Position numbers and translations under genes: made by a program. From positions 261,644 through 325,643 of the forward strand of contig CAZOUY010000001.1 of NCBI GenBank assembly GCA_964583155.1: DNA of 64,000 nucleotides, read 5' to 3'. Of this stretch, positions 35,023 through 44,866 are shown one piece after another. The notes under the pieces are model-generated. The model saw only the letters and a program-made list of their open reading frames with translations, had not been told where the DNA came from and made no database searches. The stretch is from CAG-826 sp964583155. Its GTDB lineage: Bacteria; Bacillota_I; Bacilli_A; RFN20; CAG-826. The first letter of the stretch is position 1. Each line of letters opens with the position of its first letter.

Positions 35023-35049
35023 AAAAAGAGTACCATTGGTACTCTTTTT
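35023..35049. terminator. Bidirectional terminator between the two lipoprotein genes
   Basis: Perfect 12-bp arms AAAAAGAGTACC (35023-35034) and GGTACTCTTTTT (35038-35049) with a 3-base loop. Works on both strands. Confidence 0.92.
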
Positions 35050-35069
35050 ATGATTGCATTGAAATGAAA

Positions 35070-36614
35070 TTAGCTGACTTTATCCCAGGTCCGTGATGCT
35101 TGTAAAAAGCCCGAGCCATGAGTAATCGTTAAAACCTCATCCAAGGTGATGGTCGCTGAAACAAGAGCTTGACCAACGACATCCTTCCAGGTTGATTCGC
35201 TATCAGGATCTTCGGTGATTGTGACAGCACCTGTTTCCTCATCAACCTCCCAAGTAAATGGACAAAGGTCATCATAGTAGGTATCAACCGCTTCACCGGT
35301 TCCATCATCATAGAAGGTTATTTCGATATCATCAAAATAATCCGGACAGGCCCATGTGCCTACCAAGGCCGCGGCTAAGGTATCAACATCTCCACCGGTC
35401 TTTTCGGAAATCGTGATTGTCATCGGAAGTCCCTTATAAAGTACTCCACTGATGACGACCTCGGGCGAACCCGTGGCAATCACTTCAAAGGTCCCGTCAT
35501 CAAAGTTCGGCATGAGATAAGAGGATAAATTAGCTTGTTTTCCATCGACCAAGATCGTTAATTGCTCATCAACGGTTGTCGGAACACCATTCACCTGAAT
35601 GGTCAAATAGTCACCGACCGTAAATTCGCTTGTTTCAACAAAAGCGCTATCCACGATCTTGCCGAGCTTCACATCCGCATTTTCGGGAACAAGATAGTTC
35701 GCGGGATCAAAATAGGTATGGGGATCGCTTAAAGTCAATTTATCGCCTTTTTCAATCTCGATGATAGTTTCATAATGATCATTATACGCTGTTCCTTCAG
35801 CAGGCTTTTCCGTGACTTCATACCACATTTTTGAATCTTCAACGCAGCTTACTAAGAAGCCATCATCATCGACTTGCGCGTTAATGGTCCATACTGTCCA
35901 ATAAGTGCTCCATCCTGAATCGACTAAGCCTTCATAGGTTACCGTATAGGCGTTAACACCATTCGCGGTTTCTTTAGCCACTTTAACTTCATCAGAGTTG
36001 ACCTCATCACCGAAGTTGGCGTTGATGGTTGATAAAATATTAGCGGGGAATCCACTCTTGGTCACCGCAGCTTCATATTGCAGTCTTTTACTTTCATCAA
36101 GGAGTGAGGCCTCTTCAAGATAGTATCTTCCGCCAAGATTATTATCGTGCGTCCATGTTGCGTAGTGTGTCTTTTCAGCGGTTGTCCAGCCCACTAATCC
36201 GATCGATGAGTTTTCACCATAGACATTAACGCTTTCCTCACTAAATTCATAAAATAGATTATCGTAAAATACGACTTCCCGAGATGTTGTTCCCTCCGTG
36301 GTTTCATCATTGGTTAAAGCCGTGTAGCTTTGGGTTTGAGTATCCCTTTCAGAGGCGACAGTCAAGACATCGATAAACGCCTTTAACGTAACCGTGTTAT
36401 CAACGTCACTAGATGATGTGATTTTCGATGAATCTTCCGTATCACCTGTTGATGGCGCATTGCTGCTCGGATCGCTACTTACCGGTGCACTGCTCGTAGG
36501 CTCCTGACTAGAAGGACTTCCAATGCTGGTCGTTGAGGGATCATCATTGCCGTGACAGCCTACCAACGAGAGCAATGCGGCAATTGATAATGTGAAAATT
36601 GTTTTTGTTTTCAT
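35070..36614 (-). CDS. Lipoprotein with Ser/Thr-rich linker
   Basis: 514 residues. Lipobox LVGC (Cys at residue 20) after a hydrophobic signal core, then a Ser/Thr/Pro-rich linker of about 50 residues that would hold the body off the membrane. The body is acidic and beta-rich with repeated YTVTYEG and W motifs. The last ~105 residues start ALVGTWACPDYF, resembling the GTW block of its convergent neighbour. No enzymatic motif recognised. The AAGGT site upstream of ATG 36614 is acceptable. Confidence 0.85.
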   Translation of the reverse strand: MKTKTIFTLSIAALLSLVGCHGNDDPSTTSIGSPSSQEPTSSAPVSSDPSSNAPSTGDTEDSSKITSSSDVDNTVTLKAFIDVLTVASERDTQTQSYTALTNDETTEGTTSREVVFYDNLFYEFSEESVNVYGENSSIGLVGWTTAEKTHYATWTHDNNLGGRYYLEEASLLDESKRLQYEAAVTKSGFPANILSTINANFGDEVNSDEVKVAKETANGVNAYTVTYEGLVDSGWSTYWTVWTINAQVDDDGFLVSCVEDSKMWYEVTEKPAEGTAYNDHYETIIEIEKGDKLTLSDPHTYFDPANYLVPENADVKLGKIVDSAFVETSEFTVGDYLTIQVNGVPTTVDEQLTILVDGKQANLSSYLMPNFDDGTFEVIATGSPEVVISGVLYKGLPMTITISEKTGGDVDTLAAALVGTWACPDYFDDIEITFYDDGTGEAVDTYYDDLCPFTWEVDEETGAVTITEDPDSESTWKDVVGQALVSATITLDEVLTITHGSGFLQASRTWDKVS

Positions 36615-36794
36615 ATAGGTTTACCTTATCCTTTCTTAAAAAATATTTATTTAAAGCATACAACATTTATTAAAAAATGAAAAGATATTTTTTTAATTTG
36701 ATAGGTGAAATCGCTCTCATTTCGCGCATTAGTTTACTTTTTTTGATGATAATTCAGGTAAAAGTTTGATTATGATCCTCATTTGTTAAATTCA

Positions 36795-36832
36795 TAAAAA
36801 AAGAATGGTGTTCGCTGAAGATACACCATTCT
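36795..36832 (-). terminator. Intrinsic terminator after the M42 peptidase gene
   Basis: Arms AGAATGGTGT (36802-36811) and ACACCATTCT (36823-36832) with T-tract continuation on the minus strand. It closes the glgB-glgP-M42 unit. Confidence 0.85.
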
Positions 36833-36855
36833 CGTATCATAAATAATAAATAGAA

Positions 36856-37944
36856 TTAACGATATTTGCTTTCCTTTAATTCCTTTAATGCTCCGTTATC
36901 GATGGCTTTGACAACCTCGACCATCAAATCGACCGCAGCCTTATAATCATCGATATCGATCAAGGAAACGTGGCTATGGAAATAACGGCACGGTAAGGAA
37001 ATGGTCATATTGATAATTCCATCGAATTGCTTATGGATTTCGCCACTATCGGTACCACCCGCTGTCAGCATATCATAAGTGTATTTAATTCCCTTCTCTT
37101 TTGCGATTTTTTCAACAAAATCGAATAAACCGCGATGGGCGATCACACTACCATCCATAATGGAAAGAGCAACACCGGATCCTAATTTTGTCGGATTATT
37201 CGGCGAATTCGGTAAATCATAGGACATCGTCACATCGGTCGCAAAAGCGATATCGGGATGGACATGATAGGCCGCAGTTCTTGCACCACGTAAGCCAACC
37301 TCCTCTTGAACCGTTCCGACCGCAACATAATTCGCAGCATGCTTTTCTCCATGGAGACGTTCAAGAACCTCCAACGCAATAGCCATTCCAATTCGATCAT
37401 CCCAGGCTTTTCCTAAAAGGGTTTTGCCATCGTTGAGAACACGAAAATCGGTATGTGGCGTGACCGTATCTCCGACCCGGATTCCTAATTCTTCGATATC
37501 CTTTTTCGATTTAACGCCCATATCCAAATAGAGATCCTTGGTTTCTAGGACCTTAGCACGCATCTCCGGTGGTAAGCCATGAGGCGGTTGTGCCCCTACG
37601 ACACCTTTATATTCACGGCCATCGCGCGTTTTGACGGTCATAAGCTCCGCCAAAATAACGTGATTCCACCATCCGCCGACGGGATGAAGACGCAATAATC
37701 CCGAATCCTCAATGCGGGCCACTAAGAAGCCCACCTCATCCATATGACCGCATATCATAACGGTCGGTTGATCCTTTTCACCATCCTGGTATGCAAAAAC
37801 GCATCCGAGCTGGTCATGCTCGATCCGATCACAATACGGACTTGCATGCTTCATAAAGACCTTGGCTACTTCACTTTCGTTTCCGGAAATACCATTGACT
37901 TCGGAAACCTCTTTTAAAAATTGTAAACGCTCTTGTTCATTCAT
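36856..37944 (-). CDS. M42 family metallo-aminopeptidase
   Basis: 362-residue cytoplasmic dinuclear metal aminopeptidase of the glutamyl/deblocking M42 family, forming large tetrahedral complexes. Metal-binding and catalytic residues: CGHMDEVGF (His, Asp), the AWDDRIG block, GTVQEEVGLRGART (catalytic Glu pair), FATDVTMSYD, and the C-terminal HSHVSLID. The start follows the glgP stop... upstream order is glgB, glgP, this gene, with a 14-bp gap to glgP and a terminator after it, so it shares the glycogen transcript. Any link to glycogen is positional only. Confidence 0.93.
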   Translation of the reverse strand: MNEQERLQFLKEVSEVNGISGNESEVAKVFMKHASPYCDRIEHDQLGCVFAYQDGEKDQPTVMICGHMDEVGFLVARIEDSGLLRLHPVGGWWNHVILAELMTVKTRDGREYKGVVGAQPPHGLPPEMRAKVLETKDLYLDMGVKSKKDIEELGIRVGDTVTPHTDFRVLNDGKTLLGKAWDDRIGMAIALEVLERLHGEKHAANYVAVGTVQEEVGLRGARTAAYHVHPDIAFATDVTMSYDLPNSPNNPTKLGSGVALSIMDGSVIAHRGLFDFVEKIAKEKGIKYTYDMLTAGGTDSGEIHKQFDGIINMTISLPCRYFHSHVSLIDIDDYKAAVDLMVEVVKAIDNGALKELKESKYR

Positions 37945-37958
37945 TTTTTGTCACTCCC

Positions 37959-40379
37959 CTAAAATACAATCTTTTCCAATTTCCAGATTTCTGTTGCATA
38001 TTGCTCAATAGTGCGATCACTTGAGAAATAACCTGACATCGCAATATTGATCAAGCATTTGCGGGCCCAATCCAAACGATCCTCGTACATAGTGCAGATC
38101 TTATCAAAGGCTTGTTCATATGCTTCAAAATCCTTTAAGATGAAGTATTCATCGTTTCGATACATAACTTCATCAAAAATCATCCGATATTTATCGTTAT
38201 TGCCTTGCGACCAATAACCATTGACCAAGGAATCAATAACCTTCTTAACGCGCGGATTGCTATTATATATATCCCACGGACGATAAGTCCCATTCCAGCG
38301 CAATTCCTCAATTTCATGATCCTTTAAGCCAAAAATGACGCAATTCTCATCCTTTACCAAATTGGCAATTTCCACATTCGCACCATCAAGAGTGCCAAGC
38401 GTCAAAGCGCCATTCATCATAAACTTCATATTGGAGGTTCCGGAGGCCTCTTTACCCGCTGTTGAAATTTGCTCGGATATATCAGCGGCCGGGATGATCA
38501 TTTCCGCTAATGAGACACCATAATTTTCCATGAAAATGACCTTCATGTATTTGCTGATTTCCGGATCATGATTGATGACACGGGCGACATCTAAAATCAA
38601 TTCAATAATCTTTTTGGCATAGGCATAGCTAGGAGCCGCCTTCGCGCCGAAAATAAAGGTATGAGGTGCTATCCGGAAATTAGGATCCTCTTTCATGCGC
38701 ATATAAAGGCTCATAATATGAAACACGTTCAGCAATTGCCTTTTATAGGCATGAAGACGTTTGATTTGGACATCAAAGATGGAATGTGAGTCAACCTCAA
38801 TATCATAATGCTCCTTGATATAGCGCGCTAAGCGATCCTTATTTTCCTGTTTGATCTCCAAGAATTTCTTTTGTAATTTTTCGTCATCAGCATAGCCGGA
38901 AAGATCCCTTAAAAGCTCCGGCTTTAAAATCCATTTATCGCCGATTGTATCGCAAACGACCTTCGCTAAACGCGGATTGGCGTATAAGAACCAACGACGG
39001 TGAGTTACACCATTGGTCTTATTATTGAATTTCTCGGGGAACAATTCATAAAAATCCTTGAAGGTCGATTCCTTTAAAATCTTGGTATGCAAAGCGGCTA
39101 CTCCGTTAACGGAGAAGCAAGCATAGATAGCGAGATTCGTCATATGAATCATGCCCTCTTTTATGATGGAAACGTTGCGACGACGATCCTCCGAGAAACC
39201 GCGCGTATTCAAGAATAAATGGAAACGACGATTGATCTCTTCGATGATCATATAGCAACGAGGAATGAGCTGTTGGACATAATGGACGGGCCATTTTTCT
39301 AAGGCCTCCGCCATGATCGTATGATTGGTATAGGCCATCGATTTTTGGACCTGAGCCCAGGCATCATCCCAGCCATAATGATATTCATCCATTAATAAAC
39401 GCATCATTTCCGGAATCGCTAAGATCGGATGCGTATCGTTCAGTTGAAATACATATTTATCAGCAAAATTATCGAGAGTGCCATATTGACGAATATGCGA
39501 ACGCATCGCACTTTGAAGACCGGCACTGACTAAAAAGTATTGCTGTCGTAAGCGCAGAATCTTACCATTTTCCGTCGAATCATCGGGATATAATCCATGG
39601 CATAATTCCCGTAGGGTCATCAAATAATCGGAAAATTTTTGGTGACGCGGCAAATTTTCGGAACTGGGCTCTGCACTCCAGAGTCTTAAGGTATTGGCGA
39701 TGCGATTACGATAACCGATGACCGAGACATCATAAGGAACCGCTTTGACGCAAACCGCATCGACGGTTCTTGAGCGGACATTGCCATCATCATCTTGATA
39801 GGTTTCGGCATGGCCATAGAATTTGACTTCCACCGCATGTTTGGGTTTCTTTACTTCCCAAACGTTTCCATTCGCCAACCATTGATCGGGAACCTCAACC
39901 TGCTGACCATCGCTGATCTTTTGCTTAAAAAAGCCGTATTCATAGCGGATGCAATTCCCATTACCGGGATATCCTAAGGAAGCGATCGAATCAAGAAAAC
40001 AGGCCGCCAAACGTCCTAAACCACCATTTCCCAATCCGGCATCCGATTCCGCCTCTTCAAATTCATGAATGTTGCATCCTAATTCAGCCAAACCTTCTTT
40101 AGCTAAATCATAGATGCCTAAGTTCATCATATTATTCACCAGAAGACGACCAATCAAAAACTCCATCGAGAAATAGATTAATTGACGTTTTTCCCCTTGC
40201 TTAATCGCGTCATTGGTCATACGCCAATCGGCACCAGCATAATCACGGACCATGCTTCCTAAAATATCAAAGCGTTCCGTAATATCGGAGCTTTGAATGT
40301 TATTGCCATATTTGGCCGCTAACCGATTTTCAAATTCCTTTTTAAAGGCTTCTTTACTACCAAATAATTCATCGTACAT
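37959..40379 (-). CDS. glgP: Glycogen/starch/alpha-glucan phosphorylase
   Basis: Cytoplasmic PLP enzyme that releases glucose 1-phosphate from alpha-1,4-glucan ends. 806 residues, full length, with LGNGGLGRLAACFLDS, the substrate loop YEYGFFKQ, LNDTHPILAIPEMMR, and the PLP-lysine block EASGTSNMKFMMNGALTLGT. It is 9 bp downstream of glgB. The pair breaks down and restructures glycogen; synthesis genes glgC and glgA are not in the window. Confidence 0.97.
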   Translation of the reverse strand: MYDELFGSKEAFKKEFENRLAAKYGNNIQSSDITERFDILGSMVRDYAGADWRMTNDAIKQGEKRQLIYFSMEFLIGRLLVNNMMNLGIYDLAKEGLAELGCNIHEFEEAESDAGLGNGGLGRLAACFLDSIASLGYPGNGNCIRYEYGFFKQKISDGQQVEVPDQWLANGNVWEVKKPKHAVEVKFYGHAETYQDDDGNVRSRTVDAVCVKAVPYDVSVIGYRNRIANTLRLWSAEPSSENLPRHQKFSDYLMTLRELCHGLYPDDSTENGKILRLRQQYFLVSAGLQSAMRSHIRQYGTLDNFADKYVFQLNDTHPILAIPEMMRLLMDEYHYGWDDAWAQVQKSMAYTNHTIMAEALEKWPVHYVQQLIPRCYMIIEEINRRFHLFLNTRGFSEDRRRNVSIIKEGMIHMTNLAIYACFSVNGVAALHTKILKESTFKDFYELFPEKFNNKTNGVTHRRWFLYANPRLAKVVCDTIGDKWILKPELLRDLSGYADDEKLQKKFLEIKQENKDRLARYIKEHYDIEVDSHSIFDVQIKRLHAYKRQLLNVFHIMSLYMRMKEDPNFRIAPHTFIFGAKAAPSYAYAKKIIELILDVARVINHDPEISKYMKVIFMENYGVSLAEMIIPAADISEQISTAGKEASGTSNMKFMMNGALTLGTLDGANVEIANLVKDENCVIFGLKDHEIEELRWNGTYRPWDIYNSNPRVKKVIDSLVNGYWSQGNNDKYRMIFDEVMYRNDEYFILKDFEAYEQAFDKICTMYEDRLDWARKCLINIAMSGYFSSDRTIEQYATEIWKLEKIVF

Positions 40380-40388
40380 CTGTTTTTC

Positions 40389-42227
40389 CTACTTTCTTGT
40401 TTTTCTTTTTAAAATTAAAGCCGCAAAGCTGGCTAATTTTATCGTCAATTTATATGGGTGATTCTCTGGTCCATACTCGCATGTCGTTAAAGGCGCGCCA
40501 TTATATTGGTTATATCCACTATAGACATCCTTATCCGAATTAAAGATTTCAACGTATGTTCCCTTTGCTTCGACACCGATATCATAATGCTCATAATAAT
40601 TCGGTGTCATATTGAAAACAAACACCAGAACATCCCGACCATAGCTTCTTTCGAAGGCAAAGACACTTTGATCGGAGTTATCGACCATCAACCACCGAAA
40701 GTGTACCCCATTATATTCTTCCATATGCATCGCTTTTTCATGAGCGTAAATGAGGTTTAAATCGCGGATTAGGCGGGCCATCGAGTCATGAATGGGAAAG
40801 CTTTTTAATTCCCAAGGTAAGGATTTATTCTCATTCCATTCATCAAAGGTCGCAAGCTCATTTCCCATAAAATTCAATATTTTACCGGGATGCGCCCATT
40901 GATATGTATATAAATTCCGAAGCTGCATAAACTTCTGGTTATAATCGCCCCACAATTTGTTGATCAGAGTTCCTTTTCCATGCACTACTTCATCATGCGA
41001 TAGCGGTAAAAGGAAGTTCTCCGAATAAAAATAAGCCATCGAAAAGGTGATGAGATTATGGTGATATTTGCGATAGATGGGATCCAATCCATAATATTTA
41101 AGAGTATCATTCATCCACCCTAAATCCCATTTGTAATCGAAGCCCAAGCCGCCATATTCTAAGGGCTTGGTCACCCCCTGATATGCCGAAGAATCTTCGG
41201 CGATGATCATCAATTCGGGATGTGCGATATGGAGCTTACCATTGAGTCTTTTAATGAATTCGATAGCCCCACTATTTTCACCCTTCGAGGTATCGCCATG
41301 CCAATAGATGATATTGCTGACCGCATCAAGACGAACGCCATCAAAATGATAGTAGGTGACAAAATAATTGATGGCGGACATCAAAAAGGAACGAACGGGA
41401 TCTTTTCCTAGATCAAACATAGCGCTTCCCCATTGAGAATAGGTATTTCCGCGCGAAGAGTATTCATACATCCGCGTGCCATCAAATTGCAATAAAGCGT
41501 ATTTATCGATGGCGAAATGCACTAAAACAAAATCGAGAATCACCCCAATCCCCGCTTGATGCAAGCGATCAACAAAGGACATGAGCTGCATCGGATTGCC
41601 ATAGCGAGAATCCACCGAATAAAATCCGGTCGCTTGGTATCCCCATGATCCATCAAATGGGTATTGGCTAATGGGCATGATTTCGACATGGGTGAAGCCA
41701 TGCTCATGCAGATAAGGAATCAAATAATCGGCGATTTCTTCATAGGAGAGATATCTTCCATCCGTCTTTCCTTTCCATGATCCTAAATGAACCTCGTAGA
41801 TGCTCATCGGTCGATCGAAATTACGGTTATGCTCCCGCATATGCTTTTGATCATGCCAAATAAAATTTTCATAATTGAAAAGCCGTGAGCAGGTTCCGGG
41901 ACGTAATTCGCTATAAAAGGCATAGGGATCCGCTTTATCAACATACTTTCCTTTGGCATTCCGGAAATGGAATTTATATGATTGATAATTTTGAAGGCCG
42001 GGTATAAAGGTTTCATAAACTCCACCATCATCGACTTTCATCATCTTATGGGCACCAACATCCCAATTATTCCACTCACCTATCACCGATACATCGCTCG
42101 CTTGCGGAGCGTAAAGACGAAAGACAACTCCCTCCGTGCCATCGCGATTTTCAAAGTGAGCCCCAAAATAGCGATATGCATCGATCGTTTGACCAAAGTA
42201 GAAGTCATATAAGAGACCATAGGCCAT
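40389..42227 (-). CDS. glgB: 1,4-alpha-glucan branching enzyme
   Basis: Glycogen branching enzyme of family GH13. 612 residues with an N-terminal CBM48-like domain (EGVVFRLYAPQASDVSVIGEWNNW) and the GH13 barrel: DFVLVHF (region I), DGVRLDAVSN (nucleophile Asp), IIAEDSSAY (general acid Glu), and LSHDEVVHG (third acidic site). AGGAGG precedes ATG 42227. First gene of the glgB-glgP-M42 unit; a dyad over its promoter suggests regulation. Confidence 0.97.
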   Translation of the reverse strand: MAYGLLYDFYFGQTIDAYRYFGAHFENRDGTEGVVFRLYAPQASDVSVIGEWNNWDVGAHKMMKVDDGGVYETFIPGLQNYQSYKFHFRNAKGKYVDKADPYAFYSELRPGTCSRLFNYENFIWHDQKHMREHNRNFDRPMSIYEVHLGSWKGKTDGRYLSYEEIADYLIPYLHEHGFTHVEIMPISQYPFDGSWGYQATGFYSVDSRYGNPMQLMSFVDRLHQAGIGVILDFVLVHFAIDKYALLQFDGTRMYEYSSRGNTYSQWGSAMFDLGKDPVRSFLMSAINYFVTYYHFDGVRLDAVSNIIYWHGDTSKGENSGAIEFIKRLNGKLHIAHPELMIIAEDSSAYQGVTKPLEYGGLGFDYKWDLGWMNDTLKYYGLDPIYRKYHHNLITFSMAYFYSENFLLPLSHDEVVHGKGTLINKLWGDYNQKFMQLRNLYTYQWAHPGKILNFMGNELATFDEWNENKSLPWELKSFPIHDSMARLIRDLNLIYAHEKAMHMEEYNGVHFRWLMVDNSDQSVFAFERSYGRDVLVFVFNMTPNYYEHYDIGVEAKGTYVEIFNSDKDVYSGYNQYNGAPLTTCEYGPENHPYKLTIKLASFAALILKRKTRK

Positions 42228-42252
42228 AATAAACCCTCCTTCTAGGTTCAGC

Positions 42253-42291
42253 TTTCCGTTTTTATTATATACTAGAAACGGAAATCATAAA
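42253..42291 (-). promoter_or_regulatory. glgB promoter with overlapping 9-bp dyad
   Basis: Minus-strand TTTATG (42291-42286), 16 bases, TATAAT (42269-42264). A perfect inverted repeat TTTCCGTTT (42253-42261) with AAACGGAAA (42276-42284), 14 bases apart, flanks the -10 box and covers the spacer. It has no T-run, so an operator is more likely than a terminator. Confidence 0.6.
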
Positions 42292-42366
42292 AGAAAAATA
42301 ATTGTCCACTTTTGATAGCTCCTTTCATATTTATATGAAAATTCTGCTTTGAGCGTTGTTGTCCTC

Positions 42367-42395
42367 TTTACTTTTAAACCAGTAACCGATATAAT
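42367..42395 (+). promoter_or_regulatory. Predicted promoter of ackA
   Basis: TTTACT (42367-42372), 17 bases, consensus TATAAT (42390-42395), then 25 bases to the ackA ATG with GGAGG between. Confidence 0.7.
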
Positions 42396-42420
42396 TTTAA
42401 AGAATGTATGGAGGTAAAAT

Positions 42421-43620
42421 ATGTCAACTAAAATCATGGCAGTTAATGCCGGAAGTTCATCTTTAAAATTTAAACTATACGATATGCCGAGTGAAACCGT
42501 GATCTGTAAAGGAATTGCGGATCGCATCGGCCATGATGATGGAATCTTTGAAATTGAATCCGCTAATGGTTATAAGAAAATCGAAGTTCCCATTCTCGAT
42601 CATGCTTGTGCTGTGCAACTTGTAATCGATAACCTATTAAGCGAAAAAATCATTGAGTCACTGACCGAGATCGGTGGTATCGGCCATCGAATCGTTCAAG
42701 GTGGATCGTACTTTAGTGATTCAGCCGTTTTAGACGCGGATACAGAGGCTAAAATCGAATCGCTTATTCCGTTAGCCCCGCTTCATAATGAGGCTCATTT
42801 AATCGGATTCCGCGCTTTTAAAAAGGTGCTACCACAAACCGGAAATGTCGCCGTTTTTGATACCGCATTCCATCAAACGATGGCGCCTGTCGATTATTTA
42901 TATCCTATTCCCTACGAGTTCTATGAGAAATATGGCATCCGCCGTTATGGTGCTCATGGAACCTCGCACAATTATTTGGCGATTAAGGCGCAAAAATATC
43001 TCGAAGAGGGCTCTTTAAACCGCATTATCACCTGCCATTTGGGAAGCGGAGCTTCGTTATGCGCTATTAAGGATGGCAAATGTGTAGCCACATCGATGGG
43101 TCTTACTCCTCTTGGTGGTGTGATGATGGGCACGCGTTGTGGCGATATCGATCCATCGGTCATGTCCTTTGCTTGCCAATGCACCGGTAAAAGTGTCGAA
43201 GAAATGTACCAAATTTTTAACAAAAAATCCGGCCTTTTAGGTATTTCTAATGTCTCAAATGATACGCGCGATATCCTTACGGCTATCGAAGAGGGCAATG
43301 AGCACGCCTATTTAGCTAACGAGATGTTCATTCGTCGCGTTTTGGATTTCATCGGACAATATTATGTCCGTCTTGGTGGCTGCGATGTATTGGTTTTCTC
43401 AGCGGGTATTGGCGAAAATGTCGGCTACTATCGCGAACGAATTTGCGACCAATTAAAGGATTCCTTGGGTATTGAGATCGATAAGGAATTAAACGCTCCT
43501 TTGCGAAAGCAAGAAAAGATTATTTCCACTTCCAAAAGCAAGGTGAAGGTCGTTGTTATCCCGACCGATGAAGAAGTGATGATCGCTCGTGACACCATGC
43601 GTCTATTAAAGCTATCGTAA
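42421..43620 (+). CDS. ackA: Acetate kinase
   Basis: Interconverts acetyl phosphate plus ADP with acetate plus ATP, the last substrate-level phosphorylation of acetate fermentation. 399 residues with the ASKHA N-terminal signature VNAGSSSLKFKLYD, FDTAFHQTM, RRYGAHGTSH, CHLGSGASL and FSAGIGENV. No pta gene is next to it; the neighbour is a DHH phosphoesterase gene that starts 11 bp later, suggesting a two-gene transcript. Confidence 0.98.
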   Translation: MSTKIMAVNAGSSSLKFKLYDMPSETVICKGIADRIGHDDGIFEIESANGYKKIEVPILDHACAVQLVIDNLLSEKIIESLTEIGGIGHRIVQGGSYFSDSAVLDADTEAKIESLIPLAPLHNEAHLIGFRAFKKVLPQTGNVAVFDTAFHQTMAPVDYLYPIPYEFYEKYGIRRYGAHGTSHNYLAIKAQKYLEEGSLNRIITCHLGSGASLCAIKDGKCVATSMGLTPLGGVMMGTRCGDIDPSVMSFACQCTGKSVEEMYQIFNKKSGLLGISNVSNDTRDILTAIEEGNEHAYLANEMFIRRVLDFIGQYYVRLGGCDVLVFSAGIGENVGYYRERICDQLKDSLGIEIDKELNAPLRKQEKIISTSKSKVKVVVIPTDEEVMIARDTMRLLKLS

Positions 43621-43631
43621 TGAGGTTGATT

Positions 43632-44633
43632 ATGGATAAAAAATTATTAAAAGAAACGACAAAGCCCTATCAAGAATCATTTAAAACGGTCTTAAAAAAG
43701 ATCAAAGAATACGACAGAATAGTTATTTTTCGTCACCAAGTTCCGGACTTCGACGCTTTAGGAACTCAACTCGGTCTATTTACATGGATCACGGACAACT
43801 TTCCTACGAAGGATGTTCATGTTGTCGGAGAAGATCATGTTGTCTTTACACCTCGTCTTTATCCGCCGATGGAAATCCTTCCTGATGAGTTTTTCGAACA
43901 AAAGTTTTTGGCGATCGTTGTCGATACCGCTGATACGAGAAGAATTTCCGATGATCGTTATCAAAAGGGTGATTATTTGATCAAGATCGATCACCATCCT
44001 AATCGTGAGCCCTTTGGCGATATCAATATCGTTGCCGAAGAATTGGCGGCCGCATCGGAATTGGTGAGCAATATGCTTTTTACCTTTCCATCCAAGTATG
44101 TTGTCAGCAAGAAATGCGCTCAATATTTATATAGCGCTTTAGTCGGCGATTCGGGGCGATTCATGTTTAATTCAACGACCGCTCATACTTTTGAAATCGC
44201 CAAGCTCTTGATCAATACCGGCATCGATCTTTCCAAAGATGTCTATCAAAAGATGTATCAAAAGAATATTCAGGATTTGCGGGTTACGGCCTATGTTTTG
44301 ACTCATTTTAGTGTTTCTCCGCATGGCGTGGCCTATTATGTTTTGAATGAAGAAATTCAAAAAGAGCTGCAAATTACTTTCGAACGCGGAAAAGAAAATA
44401 TCAATCAATTTGCCAATATTCAAGGCATCGAGATATGGTGCTCGATCACGGAGGATCGTGCTCATAATCGTTGGAAGGTGTCGATTCGAAGTAAAGGTAT
44501 CGCAATCAATGGTGTCGCCAGTAAATATAAAGGTGGTGGCCATGATCAAGCTTCGGGAGCGGAAATTGCGACTCTCGATGAGTTACCTCACCTGATCGAT
44601 GATCTGGATGAATTAATCAAAAGCAATCAATAA
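43632..44633 (+). CDS. DHH/DHHA1 phosphoesterase (NrnA-type oligoribonuclease/pAp phosphatase)
   Basis: 333 residues from ATG 43632, with TGAGG upstream; an in-frame ATG at 43620 overlaps the ackA stop and has no site of its own. DHH domain with HQVPDFDALGT, VDTADTRR and the eponymous KIDHHPN; DHHA1 domain with GGGHDQASGAEI. NrnA enzymes degrade 2-5 base RNA fragments, and some forms act on pAp or cyclic dinucleotides. The exact substrate is an inference. Confidence 0.9.
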   Translation: MDKKLLKETTKPYQESFKTVLKKIKEYDRIVIFRHQVPDFDALGTQLGLFTWITDNFPTKDVHVVGEDHVVFTPRLYPPMEILPDEFFEQKFLAIVVDTADTRRISDDRYQKGDYLIKIDHHPNREPFGDINIVAEELAAASELVSNMLFTFPSKYVVSKKCAQYLYSALVGDSGRFMFNSTTAHTFEIAKLLINTGIDLSKDVYQKMYQKNIQDLRVTAYVLTHFSVSPHGVAYYVLNEEIQKELQITFERGKENINQFANIQGIEIWCSITEDRAHNRWKVSIRSKGIAINGVASKYKGGGHDQASGAEIATLDELPHLIDDLDELIKSNQ

Positions 44634-44638
44634 AATGC

Positions 44639-44663
44639 AAGCTGCCAGAAGGCAGCTTTTTTT
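44639..44663 (+). terminator. Intrinsic terminator after the DHH gene, beside the IS30-like element
   Basis: Arms AAGCTGCC (44639-44646) and GGCAGCTT (44651-44658), AGAA loop, then T7. The 13-base GGCAGCTTTTTTT part recurs just past the other end of the insertion element (from 46300). Confidence 0.92.
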
Positions 44664-44670
44664 CGCCAAC

Positions 44671-44861
44671 TGACAGACTAAATGCAGTAAAATAGAAAAA
44701 AAAGAAAAATGACAGACTAAATGCAGTTTTTGAGGGTTTGAAAACTGCATTTGGTATTGAAGAAAAGATGAATAAAGGCAAATAGTATGGTCAAATATCT
44801 AGATTAAGGCATGACGAAAAGAAACTGCCAAATGCAGTTTGTCAGACTAAATGCAGTTTTT
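44671..44861. repeat. Left end of the IS: terminal repeat plus four internal copies of the end motif
   Basis: Terminal repeat 44671-44699. Further copies: TGACAGACTAAATGCAG at 44710-44726; inverted AACTGCATTTGG around 44743-44754; CCAAATGCAGTTT at 44828-44840; TGTCAGACTAAATGCAG from 44840. The 233 bases between the DHH stop and the transposase stop hold nothing else. Confidence 0.8.
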
Positions 44862-44866
44862 AATAA

